A stretch of DNA of 64,000 bases from Microbacterium maritypicum (GCF_041529975.1 NZ_CP168030.1:1736001-1800000), one strand, 5' to 3'; numbered from the stretch's first letter, positions 41,030-50,469 are shown. A program made the numbers and translations. Notes: generated by a model from the letters alone, not told the origin.

Positions 41030-41074
41030 AGGGTGGCCCGCGTCCGGGCTTGCCATGTTCACAAGGAGGTTGAC

Positions 41075-42412
41075 ATGACTACACGCACGTCCCGCGCACG
41101 GCGAAGGGTCGCCGTTCTCGGCTCATTCGTAGCCGCTTCGGCTCTACTCGCCGGGTGCACCGGTGGAGGCGCCGGAGGGAGCAGTTCCGGAGACACCACG
41201 CTCGACGTCATGGTCGGAGCACAGGATCTGTCTGAGGAGCAGATCGCAGCGTTCGAGAAGGACAACCCGGGCATCAAGATCAAGATCGTTCTGTACGACC
41301 TCACGCGCCTGAACACGATGCTCACGTCCGGAAACACGCCGGACATTGCGTTCGGAAACGCGGTCGGCAGCGCGAACTTCAACGCCCGTGGTCTGGCCAC
41401 CGACCTCACGCCGTACCTCGAAAAGAGTGAGGTGCTGAAGGAAGACGACCTGCAGCCGGTAAACGACGCATTCCGCTGGGACGGCTCTAAGAGTGGTGAG
41501 GGCCCCATCTACGGCATCGTGAAGGACTGGAGCCAGGACAACGCGCTCTGGTACAACACGGCGCTGTTCGATGCCGCCGGCGTCCCGTACCTCAGCGACA
41601 CGGAACCGATCACGTACGACGAACTGCTCGACATCTCGAAGAAGCTCTCCAAGTTCGAGGGCGGTACAACCACCGTGTACGGCCTGGGCATGGAGTGGCA
41701 GTGGACCCTCTACGGTCCTCTCGCTGCGATGGTCGAACAGCAGGGCGAGAGTCTGTTCAACGACGACCTGTCCGAGATCGACTTCACGTCTGACGCTGCT
41801 CAGAAGGCCCTCCAGTGGTTTGTCGACTACGGACAGTCCGGCGTCGGCCCGACGTCTCTCAACCCGCTCCCGGACGGTTCGGATTACTCGACCTTCGCCG
41901 CCGAGCGCATGGCAATCAGCCAGGACGGCTACTGGTTCGGAGGCAACTTCGCCGGCGACGACGCGCTGAAGACGGTGCGCTTTGCACCCGCACCCACTAT
42001 GGGCGACACCCCCGCAGCGATGAGCTTCGGCGGCGCGGGAATGTGGATCCCCGAGCAGGCGAAGGACAAGGACGCCGCCTGGAAGTTCATGGAGTACTTC
42101 ATGGCGGGGGAGCCTGCCGAGGCGCGTGCCTCCAGTGGCTGGGGCCTCCCGTCGCTGAAGTCCCTGTCGGACAAGCTGCCGCAGGAACAGCCGTTCCAGC
42201 AGCAGGCGTACACGGTCGTGCAGTCGCAGTTGGACCACACCGTCCCGCTGCCCGACTCGCCCTACATTTCGGCAGGGCTGCTGCAGGACACCATCGACAA
42301 GTATCTGCAGCTTGCCATCAAGGGCGACCTCAGTGTCGAAGAGGCCGGCTCGCAGCTGACCGATGAGTTGAACGACGCGCTCGCCAAGGGCGTCGACCAG
42401 ATCAAGGAGTAG
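41075..42412 (+). CDS. Sugar ABC transporter substrate-binding lipoprotein
   Basis: 445 residues. The N-terminus is a lipoprotein signal: basic RARRRVAVLG, a hydrophobic core, and the lipobox LLAGC with Cys near residue 27. The mature part is a family 1 extracellular binding protein (DVMVGAQDLSEEQIAAFEKD, NTPDIAFGNAVGS, MEWQWTLYGPLAA, AAWKFMEYFMAGE). AAGGAGG stands 5 nt before the ATG. It heads an operon with two permeases, GH1 and GH3, so it should capture a beta-linked oligosaccharide. No ATPase gene is in the cluster; a shared MsmK-type ATPase elsewhere would be needed. Confidence 0.93.
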   Translation: MTTRTSRARRRVAVLGSFVAASALLAGCTGGGAGGSSSGDTTLDVMVGAQDLSEEQIAAFEKDNPGIKIKIVLYDLTRLNTMLTSGNTPDIAFGNAVGSANFNARGLATDLTPYLEKSEVLKEDDLQPVNDAFRWDGSKSGEGPIYGIVKDWSQDNALWYNTALFDAAGVPYLSDTEPITYDELLDISKKLSKFEGGTTTVYGLGMEWQWTLYGPLAAMVEQQGESLFNDDLSEIDFTSDAAQKALQWFVDYGQSGVGPTSLNPLPDGSDYSTFAAERMAISQDGYWFGGNFAGDDALKTVRFAPAPTMGDTPAAMSFGGAGMWIPEQAKDKDAAWKFMEYFMAGEPAEARASSGWGLPSLKSLSDKLPQEQPFQQQAYTVVQSQLDHTVPLPDSPYISAGLLQDTIDKYLQLAIKGDLSVEEAGSQLTDELNDALAKGVDQIKE

Positions 42413-42416
42413 TTTG

Positions 42417-43352
42417 ATGGCTCGCAAGTGGACCCGGTACCCGAAACGGACGTTCTATGCGTTCGTCGCACCGTGGGCGATTGGTTTCCTGCTGCTGACC
42501 GCAGCGCCCATGGTGTACGGGTTCGTTGTGAGCCTGACCAACTTCGATGGAAGCTCGCCCCGTTTCAAGTGGGTGGGGCTAGCGAACTACATCGAGCTGT
42601 TCTCCGACAGCGACGTGTGGGCGGCACTTCTGAGAACGCTGGGTTTTGCAGCGCTCGTGGTGCCGCTCACCGTCGGCGGATCCCTGGGCCTGGCCGTCCT
42701 CATCAACCGTCGGCTGAGAGCGGTGGGTCTGTGGCGCACCGTCTTCTTCCTCCCCTCGGTCGTGCCCGTGGTGGCGATGGCCATCATGTGGAAGCTCGTC
42801 TTCAATAAAGACTCAGGCATTCTCAATGCCATCCTCGGGACGGTCGGGATCGACCGCATCGCGTGGCTCATCGACCCGATGGTGTTCTACTCGCTCATCA
42901 TCCTCATGCTGTGGGGATTGGGAGGCGGCATGATCATCATGCTCGCAGCGCTCCAGGGCGTTCCCGCTGAGCTCGAGGAAGCAGCCATCGTCGACGGCGC
43001 CGGGCGGTGGACGGTCTTCCGCCACGTGACGATTCCGATGATCTCGCCCATTCTCTTCTTCCAGCTGGTCACCGGTGTCATCACCGCGCTGCAAGTGTTC
43101 GTTCAGCCCTTGTTGCTGACGAACTCCTCCGGGATCTCCGCCGCAAACGGCGTCCCCGACAGCACCAAGCTCTACATGGTGCAGGTCTACCAAGAATTCT
43201 TCCTCAGCAACCGATTCGGTTACGGCTCGGCGATGCTCTGGATCTTCTTCATCATCATCCTCGGCCTCACCCTCGTCCTGCTGCGCTCCAGCAAGTCCTG
43301 GGTCTACTACGAAGTTGACACCGAAGCCGAAAGCGAAGGAGCAAAGCGATGA
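42417..43352 (+). CDS. Sugar ABC transporter permease (MalF type)
   Basis: 311 residues, about six membrane helices (first at 15-37, AFVAPWAIGFLLLTAAPMVYG). The conserved EAA loop is EEAAIVDGAGRWTVFRHVTI near residue 185. The start is ATG 42417, with AAGGAG about 7 nt upstream. It follows the binding-protein stop by 4 nt and overlaps the next permease by 4 nt (43349-43352). Confidence 0.93.
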   Translation: MARKWTRYPKRTFYAFVAPWAIGFLLLTAAPMVYGFVVSLTNFDGSSPRFKWVGLANYIELFSDSDVWAALLRTLGFAALVVPLTVGGSLGLAVLINRRLRAVGLWRTVFFLPSVVPVVAMAIMWKLVFNKDSGILNAILGTVGIDRIAWLIDPMVFYSLIILMLWGLGGGMIIMLAALQGVPAELEEAAIVDGAGRWTVFRHVTIPMISPILFFQLVTGVITALQVFVQPLLLTNSSGISAANGVPDSTKLYMVQVYQEFFLSNRFGYGSAMLWIFFIIILGLTLVLLRSSKSWVYYEVDTEAESEGAKR

Positions 43353-44257
43353 CCATGGAAGACACCTCTACGCGAGCGATGGTCGCGCCAGCCGCTCGCC
43401 GCACACCTCGTCGGCGCAACGTTCTCACGAACGCCAAGAAGCGACCAACGGCATGGACGTACATCCTTATCCTCGCGCTCACTGCCTTCTTCGTCGGCCC
43501 ATTCATCTGGCTCGTCCTTGCCGCGCTGAAGACCCCTGCCGAGTGGGCCTCGCTACCCATTTCCATCCTCCCTGAGGAGGCGCAGTGGAATAACTTCGTT
43601 TCCGCCTTCGCCGATATGAACTTCATCGGGTACGCGGGGAACTCGCTCTTCGTGGCGACGACGTACTCAGTCCTGATTACTCTGTCCAGCGCCGCCGTCG
43701 GGTTCGGGTTCGCCCGACTCCGTGCTCCCGGCAAGAAGGCCTTGTTCCTGGTCGTTCTCGCGACGATGATGATTCCGCAGATTCTCACCCTGCTCCCGAC
43801 GTACGTGATGTTTGCGCGCATCGGACTGCTGAACACCTACTGGCCGTGGGTCCTGTGGGGCCTGGCTGCCTCGCCGTACATGGTTTTCCTCTTCCGTCAG
43901 TTCTTCTCCTCGCTGCCCAAGGAACTGGAAGACGCAGCCATCATCGACGGCGCGGGATGGTTCCGCATCTTTGCGACCATCTTCCTCCCGCTGTCCCGGC
44001 CTATCCTCATCACCTCATTCCTGCTGTCATTCACATGGACCTGGGGTGACTACATCGCCCCGGCTCTGTTGCTCGACTTGGACCGAACGACGCTCGCTGT
44101 GGCCATCACAGCCTGGTATCAGGACCCCAACGGGAACGTGATTCCGACGATTCAGGCGGCGGCCGCGGTGATGTACATCATCCCTGTACTGCTGATCTTC
44201 TTCTTCGCCCAGCGCTACTTCGTCCAGTCGAACGTCTCCTCCGGGATTAAAGGCTGA
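43349..44257 (+). CDS. Sugar ABC transporter permease (MalG type)
   Basis: 302 residues with six predicted membrane helices (first at about 36-56, ILILALTAFFVGPFIWLVL). The EAA loop is EDAAIIDGAGWFRIFATIFL near residue 197, and it ends with FVQSNVSSGIKG, a usual end for this family. It starts in the ATGA overlap with the first permease; a second ATG two codons in is equally possible. Confidence 0.93.
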   Translation: MTMEDTSTRAMVAPAARRTPRRRNVLTNAKKRPTAWTYILILALTAFFVGPFIWLVLAALKTPAEWASLPISILPEEAQWNNFVSAFADMNFIGYAGNSLFVATTYSVLITLSSAAVGFGFARLRAPGKKALFLVVLATMMIPQILTLLPTYVMFARIGLLNTYWPWVLWGLAASPYMVFLFRQFFSSLPKELEDAAIIDGAGWFRIFATIFLPLSRPILITSFLLSFTWTWGDYIAPALLLDLDRTTLAVAITAWYQDPNGNVIPTIQAAAAVMYIIPVLLIFFFAQRYFVQSNVSSGIKG

Positions 44258-44263
44258 TCATCT

Positions 44264-44295
44264 CCCGGCCGGGCCGTATTGACAGCCTGGCCGGG
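44264..44295 (+). terminator. Hairpin between permease and GH1, possible attenuator
   Basis: CCCGGCC (44264-44270) pairs with GGCCGGG (44289-44295) around an 18-nt loop that can add GGC/GCC pairs. There is no T-run. It lies in the 107-nt gap inside the operon and could reduce expression of the downstream glycosidases. Confidence 0.4.
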
Positions 44296-44364
44296 GCACC
44301 ACCCCGAGCCGCCCGCGACCAGCGGATTCTCGGACTCGTCACACAACCGACAGGAACTGTCTTC

Positions 44365-45846
44365 ATGCATGACCACCTGATCCGAAACGGGACCCTCACG
44401 TTCCCGCCCACCTTCACTCTGGGGGCGGCGACCGCGGCGTACCAGATCGAAGGCGGCGCCACAGAAGGTGGTCGTGCGGCATCTATCTGGGACACGTTCA
44501 GTCACACGCCGGGGAAGACGGCGGGCGGCGCCACCGGTGACGTGGCTGCTGATCATTACCACCGCGTGCCGGAAGACCTAGGGCTCATGGAAGCCCTCGG
44601 TCTCGACGCGTATCGTTTCTCCATCTCCTGGTCGCGCGTCATGCCGCTGGGGGAGGGCGACGTCAACCCGGCAGGTATCGAGTTCTACTCCACCCTCATC
44701 GACGGCCTCCTCAGCCGCGGTATCGACCCGGTGGTCACGCTGAACCACTGGGACCTCCCGCAAGCGTTGGAGGACAAGTACGGCGGATGGCGTGGTCGGG
44801 AAACGGCCTACGCGTTCGAGAAGTACGCCGAGGTGGTCGGCGCGGCGTTCGGAGATCGGGTCGCGATCTGGAGCACGCACAACGAGCCGTGGAACAACTC
44901 CTTCTCCGGCTACGGAAGCGGCGCATTCGCGCCAGGAGGCACCAGCCACGAGGACGCGCTGAAGGCTGCGCATCACCTCAACCTTTCCCATGGTCTGGCA
45001 ATGCAGGCGCTGCGGCGTACCATCACCCGACCGGATGCGCGGCTGTCCGTTGCGCTGAACATCTTCCGGGTCCAGGCGCAGACGCCGGCTGACGAGGACG
45101 CCGCTCGACGTTTCGACGCGGTCGCGAATCGCGTCTTCACCGGACCGATGCTCCGCGGTGAGTATGACGCCGACCTTCTCGAGGACACGCGCATGTTCAC
45201 CGACTGGGCGTTCGTCGAAGCCGGCGACCTCGAGGTCGCGCACCAGCCGCTAGACCTCCTCGGTGTGAACTACTACGAGGTCATGCATATCCGTCAGGCG
45301 CCGGGATTCGTGCCCGGTAGCGAGACAACTGGAGGCACGGCATTCCCCGGTTCGGAGCAGGTCGAGTTTGTGCGCCGAGGCGATCTCGCGCGAACCGGAA
45401 TGGACTGGGGTATCGAGCCGCAGGGACTGGAAGAGCACCTGGTGGCACTGTCCGCACAGTTCCCCGACCTGCCGATCATGGTGATGGAGAACGGAACAGC
45501 CTTCCCCGACGAGGTCGTCGTCGTCAACGGCACTCGCACAGTCCTCGACCTGGACCGCACCAGCTACCTCGCAGACCATGCAGCCGCCACCCATCGCGCC
45601 CTGTCACGAGGCGCGAACGTCGTGGGGTATTTGGTGTGGTCTCTCCTCGACAATTTCGAGTGGGCGGCCGGATACGGCCCGCGTTTCGGCATCATCCACG
45701 TGGACTACGAGACGCTCGAGCGCACCCCGAAGCTGAGCGCTCATTGGCTCACCATGCTCTGCTCGACACGCACGGTGCCGGTGTTGTCCTCGTCCGGCTC
45801 CCCGGAGCTCAACGCTCAGCTGGCAACAACGTCTGCGGACCGCTGA
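44365..45846 (+). CDS. GH1 beta-glucosidase
   Basis: 493 residues, family 1 glycosidase without signal peptide, so cytoplasmic. The N-terminal FTLGAATAAYQIEGGATEGGR is the GH1 signature. The acid/base is in STHNEPWNN (about residue 175) and the nucleophile in IMVMENGTAF (about 376). YLVWSLLDNFEWAAGYGPRFG is the conserved aglycone region. It lies in the ABC transporter operon, so it likely splits the imported oligosaccharide. The C-terminal ~25 residues (Ser/Thr-rich) are an unusual extension. Confidence 0.94.
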   Translation: MHDHLIRNGTLTFPPTFTLGAATAAYQIEGGATEGGRAASIWDTFSHTPGKTAGGATGDVAADHYHRVPEDLGLMEALGLDAYRFSISWSRVMPLGEGDVNPAGIEFYSTLIDGLLSRGIDPVVTLNHWDLPQALEDKYGGWRGRETAYAFEKYAEVVGAAFGDRVAIWSTHNEPWNNSFSGYGSGAFAPGGTSHEDALKAAHHLNLSHGLAMQALRRTITRPDARLSVALNIFRVQAQTPADEDAARRFDAVANRVFTGPMLRGEYDADLLEDTRMFTDWAFVEAGDLEVAHQPLDLLGVNYYEVMHIRQAPGFVPGSETTGGTAFPGSEQVEFVRRGDLARTGMDWGIEPQGLEEHLVALSAQFPDLPIMVMENGTAFPDEVVVVNGTRTVLDLDRTSYLADHAAATHRALSRGANVVGYLVWSLLDNFEWAAGYGPRFGIIHVDYETLERTPKLSAHWLTMLCSTRTVPVLSSSGSPELNAQLATTSADR

Positions 45847-45913
45847 GGGACGAACAGTTGTGACATCGGCGCACCACGGGGTGCGCCGCCTGACTAGGGA
45901 TAAGGGAACTGCA

Positions 45914-47770
45914 GTGAAACCGACTCAGGCCGTGACCGAAGACGGAGTGGCTTACCGAGACCTCAATGGCAACGGGGTGATGGACCCGTACGAGGACCCT
46001 CGGTTGTCGCCTGAGGACCGCGTCGCAGACTTGCTGCCCCGTCTCTCGCTGGAGGAGAAGGTGGGCCTCCTGTTCCAGACCGTCATCGAAGTCGGCCCCG
46101 GCGGAACCCTTCTGGAAACGTCAGGTCACATCAGTAAGTCGCCCACGTCGACCGTGGTTCGGCAGAAGCACATCAATCACTTCAACGTGCACAAGCTCGA
46201 ATCCGCGGCAGAGGCCGCGTCCTGGAACAACGCACTGCAGGCCCTCGCCGAACAGAACCCGCACGGGATCCCGGTGACGATCTCGACCGACCCTCGGCAC
46301 TCGTTCACAGAGAACAGCGGTGTGGCATTCTCCGCGGGCCCGTTCTCGCAATGGCCGGACGCACTGGGGCTTGCTGCCCTGGACGACGATGATGCGATCC
46401 ATGATTTTGCCCGACGTGCAGGGAACGAGTACCGCGCCGTCGGGATTCGCGCGGCGCTGCACCCCCAGATCGACCTGGCCACGGAGCCGCGCTGGGCGCG
46501 GCAGCTGCAGACGTTCGGAGCGGATGAGGAGCGGGTGTCGCGATACACGCGTGCGTATCTGTCCGGGTTCCAGGGTGATGCCTTGGGACCGGGCAGCGTG
46601 GCATGCGTCACGAAACATTTCCCTGGCGGTGGGCCACAGAAAGACGGAGAGGACGCCCACTTCCCCTATGGCCGTGAGCAGGTCTACACCGCCGAGGCTT
46701 TCCAGACTCATCTTCAGCCGTTCATCGCAGCTATCGAGGCCGGCACGGCAGGCATCATGCCTTACTACGGCATGCCCATCGGTTTGACGATAGACGGCGA
46801 ACAGATCGAGGAAGTCGGGTTCGGCTACAACCGACAGATTCTCACCGGTCTTCTGCGTGAGAAGCTAGGATTCGACGGGGTCATCCTCACCGATTGGGAG
46901 CTGGTGAATGACAACTACGTCGGCGAGCAGGTGCTTCCTGCCCGGGCTTGGGGCGTAGAGCACCTGGACGCCCGCGGCCGAATGCTGAAGATCCTGGAAG
47001 CCGGCGCTGACCAGTTCGGTGGGGAAGAGTGCACGGACATCCTTCTTGACCTTGTCCGCATCGGCCTGGTCGACGAACAACGACTCGATCAGTCGGCTCG
47101 TCGCCTCCTTCTCGTGAAGTTTCAGCTCGGCCTGTTCGACAACCCTTACGTGGACGTTGACCAAGCGGTCGCAGTGGTCGGCTCTGCGGAGAACGCTGCG
47201 GCAGGGCTGCGGGCTCAAGCGCGCTCGCTGGTCATCCTCGAGAATCGCGACCAGTTCCTTCCGCTCCGCGGCATGCCACGAATCTACGTCGAGGGTGTGG
47301 ATCCGGTCGTCCTCGAAGGACGTGCCTACGTAGTGTCAGACCCGGGTGAGGCAGACCTTGCCATCGTCCGGGTCAGTGCGCCGTTCCAGCCCCGAAACGA
47401 CCTCTTCCTCGAGGACTACTTTCACCAAGGGGACCTCGAATTCGCTCCCGGTCTCATCTACCGTCTGCAGCAGATCGCACACAGCACCCGCCTTCACGTA
47501 GACGTTGCCCTCGACCGTCCGGCAATCCTTACACCGCTGACGGAGTTGGTGTCCGGACTCACCGTCAGCTTCGGGGTCAGCGACGAGGCACTGTTGCTCG
47601 CCCTCACCGGGGGTATCGAACCACGGGGGGTTCTCCCTGTCGAGATTCCACGGTCGATGCACGCGGTTCGTGCGTCCCACGAGAGCATCCTGGGCACGGT
47701 GAACCCGCTGTACAGCGTCGGCGATGGACTGCGTCTCGGCTCGGACAGCGATGCACCTGGTCGGACCTAA
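45914..47770 (+). CDS. GH3 beta-glycosidase, short two-domain form
   Basis: About 618 residues with GH3 N- and C-terminal domains. The nucleophile is Asp327 in VILTDWELV. VACVTKHFPGGGPQKDGEDAH is the KH-type motif before it, and QIDLATEPRWARQLQTFG is a GH3-N feature. No FnIII domain follows, and no signal peptide is visible. GTG 45914 is preferred because AAGGGA stands 6 nt upstream; a GTG at 45860 is also in frame. The gene follows GH1 by 67 nt and is probably its partner in hydrolysing beta-glucosides or beta-xylosides. Confidence 0.92.
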   Translation: MKPTQAVTEDGVAYRDLNGNGVMDPYEDPRLSPEDRVADLLPRLSLEEKVGLLFQTVIEVGPGGTLLETSGHISKSPTSTVVRQKHINHFNVHKLESAAEAASWNNALQALAEQNPHGIPVTISTDPRHSFTENSGVAFSAGPFSQWPDALGLAALDDDDAIHDFARRAGNEYRAVGIRAALHPQIDLATEPRWARQLQTFGADEERVSRYTRAYLSGFQGDALGPGSVACVTKHFPGGGPQKDGEDAHFPYGREQVYTAEAFQTHLQPFIAAIEAGTAGIMPYYGMPIGLTIDGEQIEEVGFGYNRQILTGLLREKLGFDGVILTDWELVNDNYVGEQVLPARAWGVEHLDARGRMLKILEAGADQFGGEECTDILLDLVRIGLVDEQRLDQSARRLLLVKFQLGLFDNPYVDVDQAVAVVGSAENAAAGLRAQARSLVILENRDQFLPLRGMPRIYVEGVDPVVLEGRAYVVSDPGEADLAIVRVSAPFQPRNDLFLEDYFHQGDLEFAPGLIYRLQQIAHSTRLHVDVALDRPAILTPLTELVSGLTVSFGVSDEALLLALTGGIEPRGVLPVEIPRSMHAVRASHESILGTVNPLYSVGDGLRLGSDSDAPGRT

Positions 47771-47864
47771 GGAAGTCAGGGTGCCTGCAACCCTGCCGTA
47801 AAGCGGTGGGCTGGCAGCGTCCGCCTTGCGGGGGCGTGTCAGCGAACGCGGCCAGCGGTTCGGG

Positions 47865-47905
47865 GCGGGGTGGGCGAACAGAGAAAGCCTGCTCGCCCAC
47901 CCCGC
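47865..47905. terminator. Perfect 13-bp hairpin between GH3 and GH10
   Basis: GCGGGGTGGGCGA (47865-47877) and TCGCCCACCCCGC (47893-47905) with a 15-nt loop, between convergent genes. Probably bidirectional. Confidence 0.8.
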
Positions 47906-47908
47906 TGA

Positions 47909-49552
47909 TCAATCCACCGTCACGACGACGGGTTCAGATGAGGTTGAGCCGTTCGCGTTCGTGAACGACACGGTCAGCGTGTGCGCTCCGGGGGCGACAC
48001 CTTCCAACGTGAGCGATGCGGTCTGCGCATTCGGGGTCGCTGCGCTCAGCTCGCCAGCCCCGACCTCCACACCATCGAGGAAGAACGCATACGAGGTGGC
48101 GTTGGTTCCCCACCACAGGTTCGCGGTCGCGATGAAGTTCCCATCGCGGTCCCAGTTGTCCGTACTGACCACCGGCTGTGCCGGTGCGGCGTCGGTGACG
48201 ATCACTGTGACAGAAGACGTGTGGGTGACGCCTTCTGAGTTGATGAGCTCGGCGCGGTACGTGTACGAGCCGTTCGCTTTGCCCGAGAACTCCGTTGACG
48301 CCGTCTGGGACGTGACATCCACTGCATTCAGCTGCTGGCCGTCTACAAGAACGTCGTTCTCGTAGAGTCGGTAGTAGCTGCCGGGTGTCCCATGCCACAG
48401 GTTCATCTCGATGTTGTAGTTACCGTCGCGGAGCCCGTTTGCCCACCCTGCAGTGCTCGACAAAACTGCCGCGCTGGGTGCGGATTCGTTGTGGATGTAG
48501 GACTTGAGCGCGTCGCGAACCGCTACGAAGGCCGGCTTCGGATTGAACTCCTCGTCGAACATCGTCGGCTTCGCGCCGGGAAGCCAGGTGTAGAGGTGCT
48601 TGTCCGTGAAGCCCCACACGCTGATGTCGGTCACCCCAGCCGCGAGTGCTTCAGCGACGACATCTCCGTAGATCTGAGCCTGCGAGATGGGGTCGTAGGT
48701 GTGCACATCGAGCTCGGCGATGGTGACCTCGAGTCCGAGCGCGCGATAGTCGTTGATGATGTCGGTGAGCACTCCAGGCGTCGGGCCGACATATGTCTCA
48801 TGCATCTGCAGGGCCACGCCATCGAGGGGGACGCCATCTGCGACCATGCCTGCGACAAGGTCGTAGAGCTCCTGCCGCTTGGCGGGATAGAACTCGACCA
48901 TGTTCTCGTTGATGAAGAGTTTCGCCGTCGGGTCTGCGGCATGCGCGATGCGCAGCGTTTCGGCGACGTAGTCCGGGCCCATGCGCTCATAGAACAGGTT
49001 GTGTTCGAGGCCCTCGCCGCCGAAGGTCGTGAACATCTCCGTGACGATGTCCCACCGATCCATCTTTCCGCTGTAGCGCGGCATGATGGTCTCGAAATGC
49101 TCGACGACGGCGGCCCGGAACTCTGCCGGATCGGTCTTGGCGACCAGATAGTCGGGGTTGAACGACCGGGAGATGCCGCTGTGAGCTTTGACCTCCATGT
49201 CATGCTCCTGTGCGAAGGCAACGAGACGGTCGAGGCCGGCGAAGTCGAAGACGCCCTCCTCCGGTTGCACCATGTTCCACTTGAACTCGTTCTCAGGTGA
49301 CAGGCTGTTGAACTGCTCGGACAGCGTTGCCCCATAACGGGGGTCCGTGAAGTAGTTGGCGGGGCGGTCGTCCGTCGTGGATTCTGAGGCCTTCACCGAA
49401 CCAGAGCCGAAAAGGATGCCTGCTTGATCGGCAAGCTCTCGAATGGTTGGTCCGGAATCGTTGGTGTTGTCTGCCATGGCGGGTGCGGAGGTGATGAGGG
49501 ATGCTCCAAGGAAGAGGGTAGATACAAGGGCGAACGTCTTGCGTGTTCTCAT
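47909..49552 (-). CDS. Secreted divergent GH10 protein (xylanase-like) with two Ig-like repeats
   Basis: 547 residues. A signal peptide covers residues 1 to about 29 (TRKTFALVSTLFLGAS ... APAMA). The catalytic domain (about 45-355) has the GH10 scaffold, with acid/base Glu172 in WDIVTEMF and nucleophile Glu280 in TIAELDVH. Clan GH-A enzymes have Asn before the acid/base (WDVVNE), but Thr171 replaces it. The usual HTLVWH motif is EVKAHSG. Residues about 364-453 and 462-547 are two copies of a chitinase-type Ig-like domain with NLWxG cores. The start is ATG 49552, ahead of the signal. It probably acts outside the cell to provide oligosaccharides for the ABC transporter; whether it is xylan-specific is uncertain. 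Confidence 0.85.
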   Translation of the reverse strand: MRTRKTFALVSTLFLGASLITSAPAMADNTNDSGPTIRELADQAGILFGSGSVKASESTTDDRPANYFTDPRYGATLSEQFNSLSPENEFKWNMVQPEEGVFDFAGLDRLVAFAQEHDMEVKAHSGISRSFNPDYLVAKTDPAEFRAAVVEHFETIMPRYSGKMDRWDIVTEMFTTFGGEGLEHNLFYERMGPDYVAETLRIAHAADPTAKLFINENMVEFYPAKRQELYDLVAGMVADGVPLDGVALQMHETYVGPTPGVLTDIINDYRALGLEVTIAELDVHTYDPISQAQIYGDVVAEALAAGVTDISVWGFTDKHLYTWLPGAKPTMFDEEFNPKPAFVAVRDALKSYIHNESAPSAAVLSSTAGWANGLRDGNYNIEMNLWHGTPGSYYRLYENDVLVDGQQLNAVDVTSQTASTEFSGKANGSYTYRAELINSEGVTHTSSVTVIVTDAAPAQPVVSTDNWDRDGNFIATANLWWGTNATSYAFFLDGVEVGAGELSAATPNAQTASLTLEGVAPGAHTLTVSFTNANGSTSSEPVVVTVD

Positions 49553-49704
49553 GAGTCTCTGATTCTTGTTCTCCGCGCGCAAACCAGCGTCCGCGCACGG
49601 TAGGGAAACTGCAGGGAGGGAACTCGAAAATGTGCGTTGCGGGGCGTCGCAGATCCTTTCTGACTCATCTTTGAGTGGGATCGAGAGCCGCCGGCACACT
49701 CATC

Positions 49705-50277
49705 ATGCTGACGGTTGGAGAAAATGTAGCAGACGTACGGATTTCAAAGAACCGCCTGTTGCGCTCTCACGGCACGGTGGATGAAGTCGCGGGCGGTTAC
49801 GCTCAGCGAATGGATGATGACGGTGTCGGTGACGCTCAGCGTTCGATGAAGATCCTCGTGAACAAGCAGTACGAGGCGCACCAGTTCGCGCTGGTCGACG
49901 TCGCTCAGCTCCGCGCGTGGTGGGAGTCGCCAGTGAATGACGTCATGCGGGATCTCCATCGATGTCGAGCGGAGTGCACCGACCGACATGACCCTGCCTG
50001 TCAGTATGTGCAAGACATCGATGCCCAGGCAGCCGTGGAAGATGCGGCAGCGTATATAAGAAGTCTTCGCGGCGAGGGCGTCATCCCGCTGTTCATCGAC
50101 TCGGCGACCGTCGGTGCCAGGGCTCATGAAAGATCGGCGCAAGCGCGTTTGACGCTGTCCTTGATCCTCGACCCGCTTGTCGTAAATGGGGAGGGGCGAT
50201 TCGGAGAAGGCCGACACCGGTTGCGCACGATTCTGGGTGAGGGTGTTACGGGGGACGTTCCTGTGATCGTCGGGTGA
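49705..50277 (+). CDS. Hypothetical protein with a ParB-like C-terminal motif
   Basis: Up to 190 residues from ATG 49705; later ATGs at 49810 and 49849 are possible. I do not recognise a family. The C-terminal DPLVVNGEGRFGEGRHRLR followed by GVTGDVPVIVG resembles the substrate loop of ParB-like nucleases (LVVDGxHRL ... VPVIV). A cysteine pair pattern (CRAEC, and CQYV) lies mid-protein. Codon choice (tat-ata-aga-agt) is less GC-rich than that of its neighbours, a sign of foreign origin. It stands alone between the two glycosidase modules. The opposite-strand frame over the same bases was judged a shadow. Confidence 0.5.
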   Translation: MLTVGENVADVRISKNRLLRSHGTVDEVAGGYAQRMDDDGVGDAQRSMKILVNKQYEAHQFALVDVAQLRAWWESPVNDVMRDLHRCRAECTDRHDPACQYVQDIDAQAAVEDAAAYIRSLRGEGVIPLFIDSATVGARAHERSAQARLTLSLILDPLVVNGEGRFGEGRHRLRTILGEGVTGDVPVIVG

Positions 50278-50375
50278 CACGCGTCCCGGGTTGTTTCCGC
50301 GACCAAGGATGTGTGCCGCTCATTGCCCGCGGCTCCGGAGAGCACGAGCGAGCTCAGCACGCACGCGACATAGGT

Positions 50376-50404
50376 TTGACGCGCGTCAATATTCGTGATT
50401 ATCT
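50376..50404 (+). promoter_or_regulatory. LacI operator and promoter before GH78
   Basis: TTGACGCGCGTCAA (50376-50389) is a perfect 14-bp palindrome. Its first six bases form the -35 hexamer, with 17 nt to TTATCT (50399-50404) as -10. The same element occurs before GH2 and lacI, so this is very probably a site for the LacI protein encoded at 61713. Confidence 0.75.
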
Positions 50405-50469
50405 GACAGAGTCCTCGTGTCGTTCGCGCGGGGATCACGCTACGGCGAGGCGCACAGAAGGGCCCCGAC

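Noticed and set aside
40984..49731. Shared 12-mer GAAAATGTAGCA at 40984-40995 and 49720-49731
   Set aside because: Both copies are intergenic, but a 12-base match is expected by chance in 64 kb and neither has symmetry.
50147..50161. TTTGACGCTGTCCTT as a further LacI operator
   Set aside because: It keeps only the left half of the motif and lies inside the orphan gene.
49744..50280. Minus-strand 178-codon frame over the orphan gene
   Set aside because: No fold-like pattern, while the opposite strand ends in a ParB-like motif. I kept the plus-strand gene.
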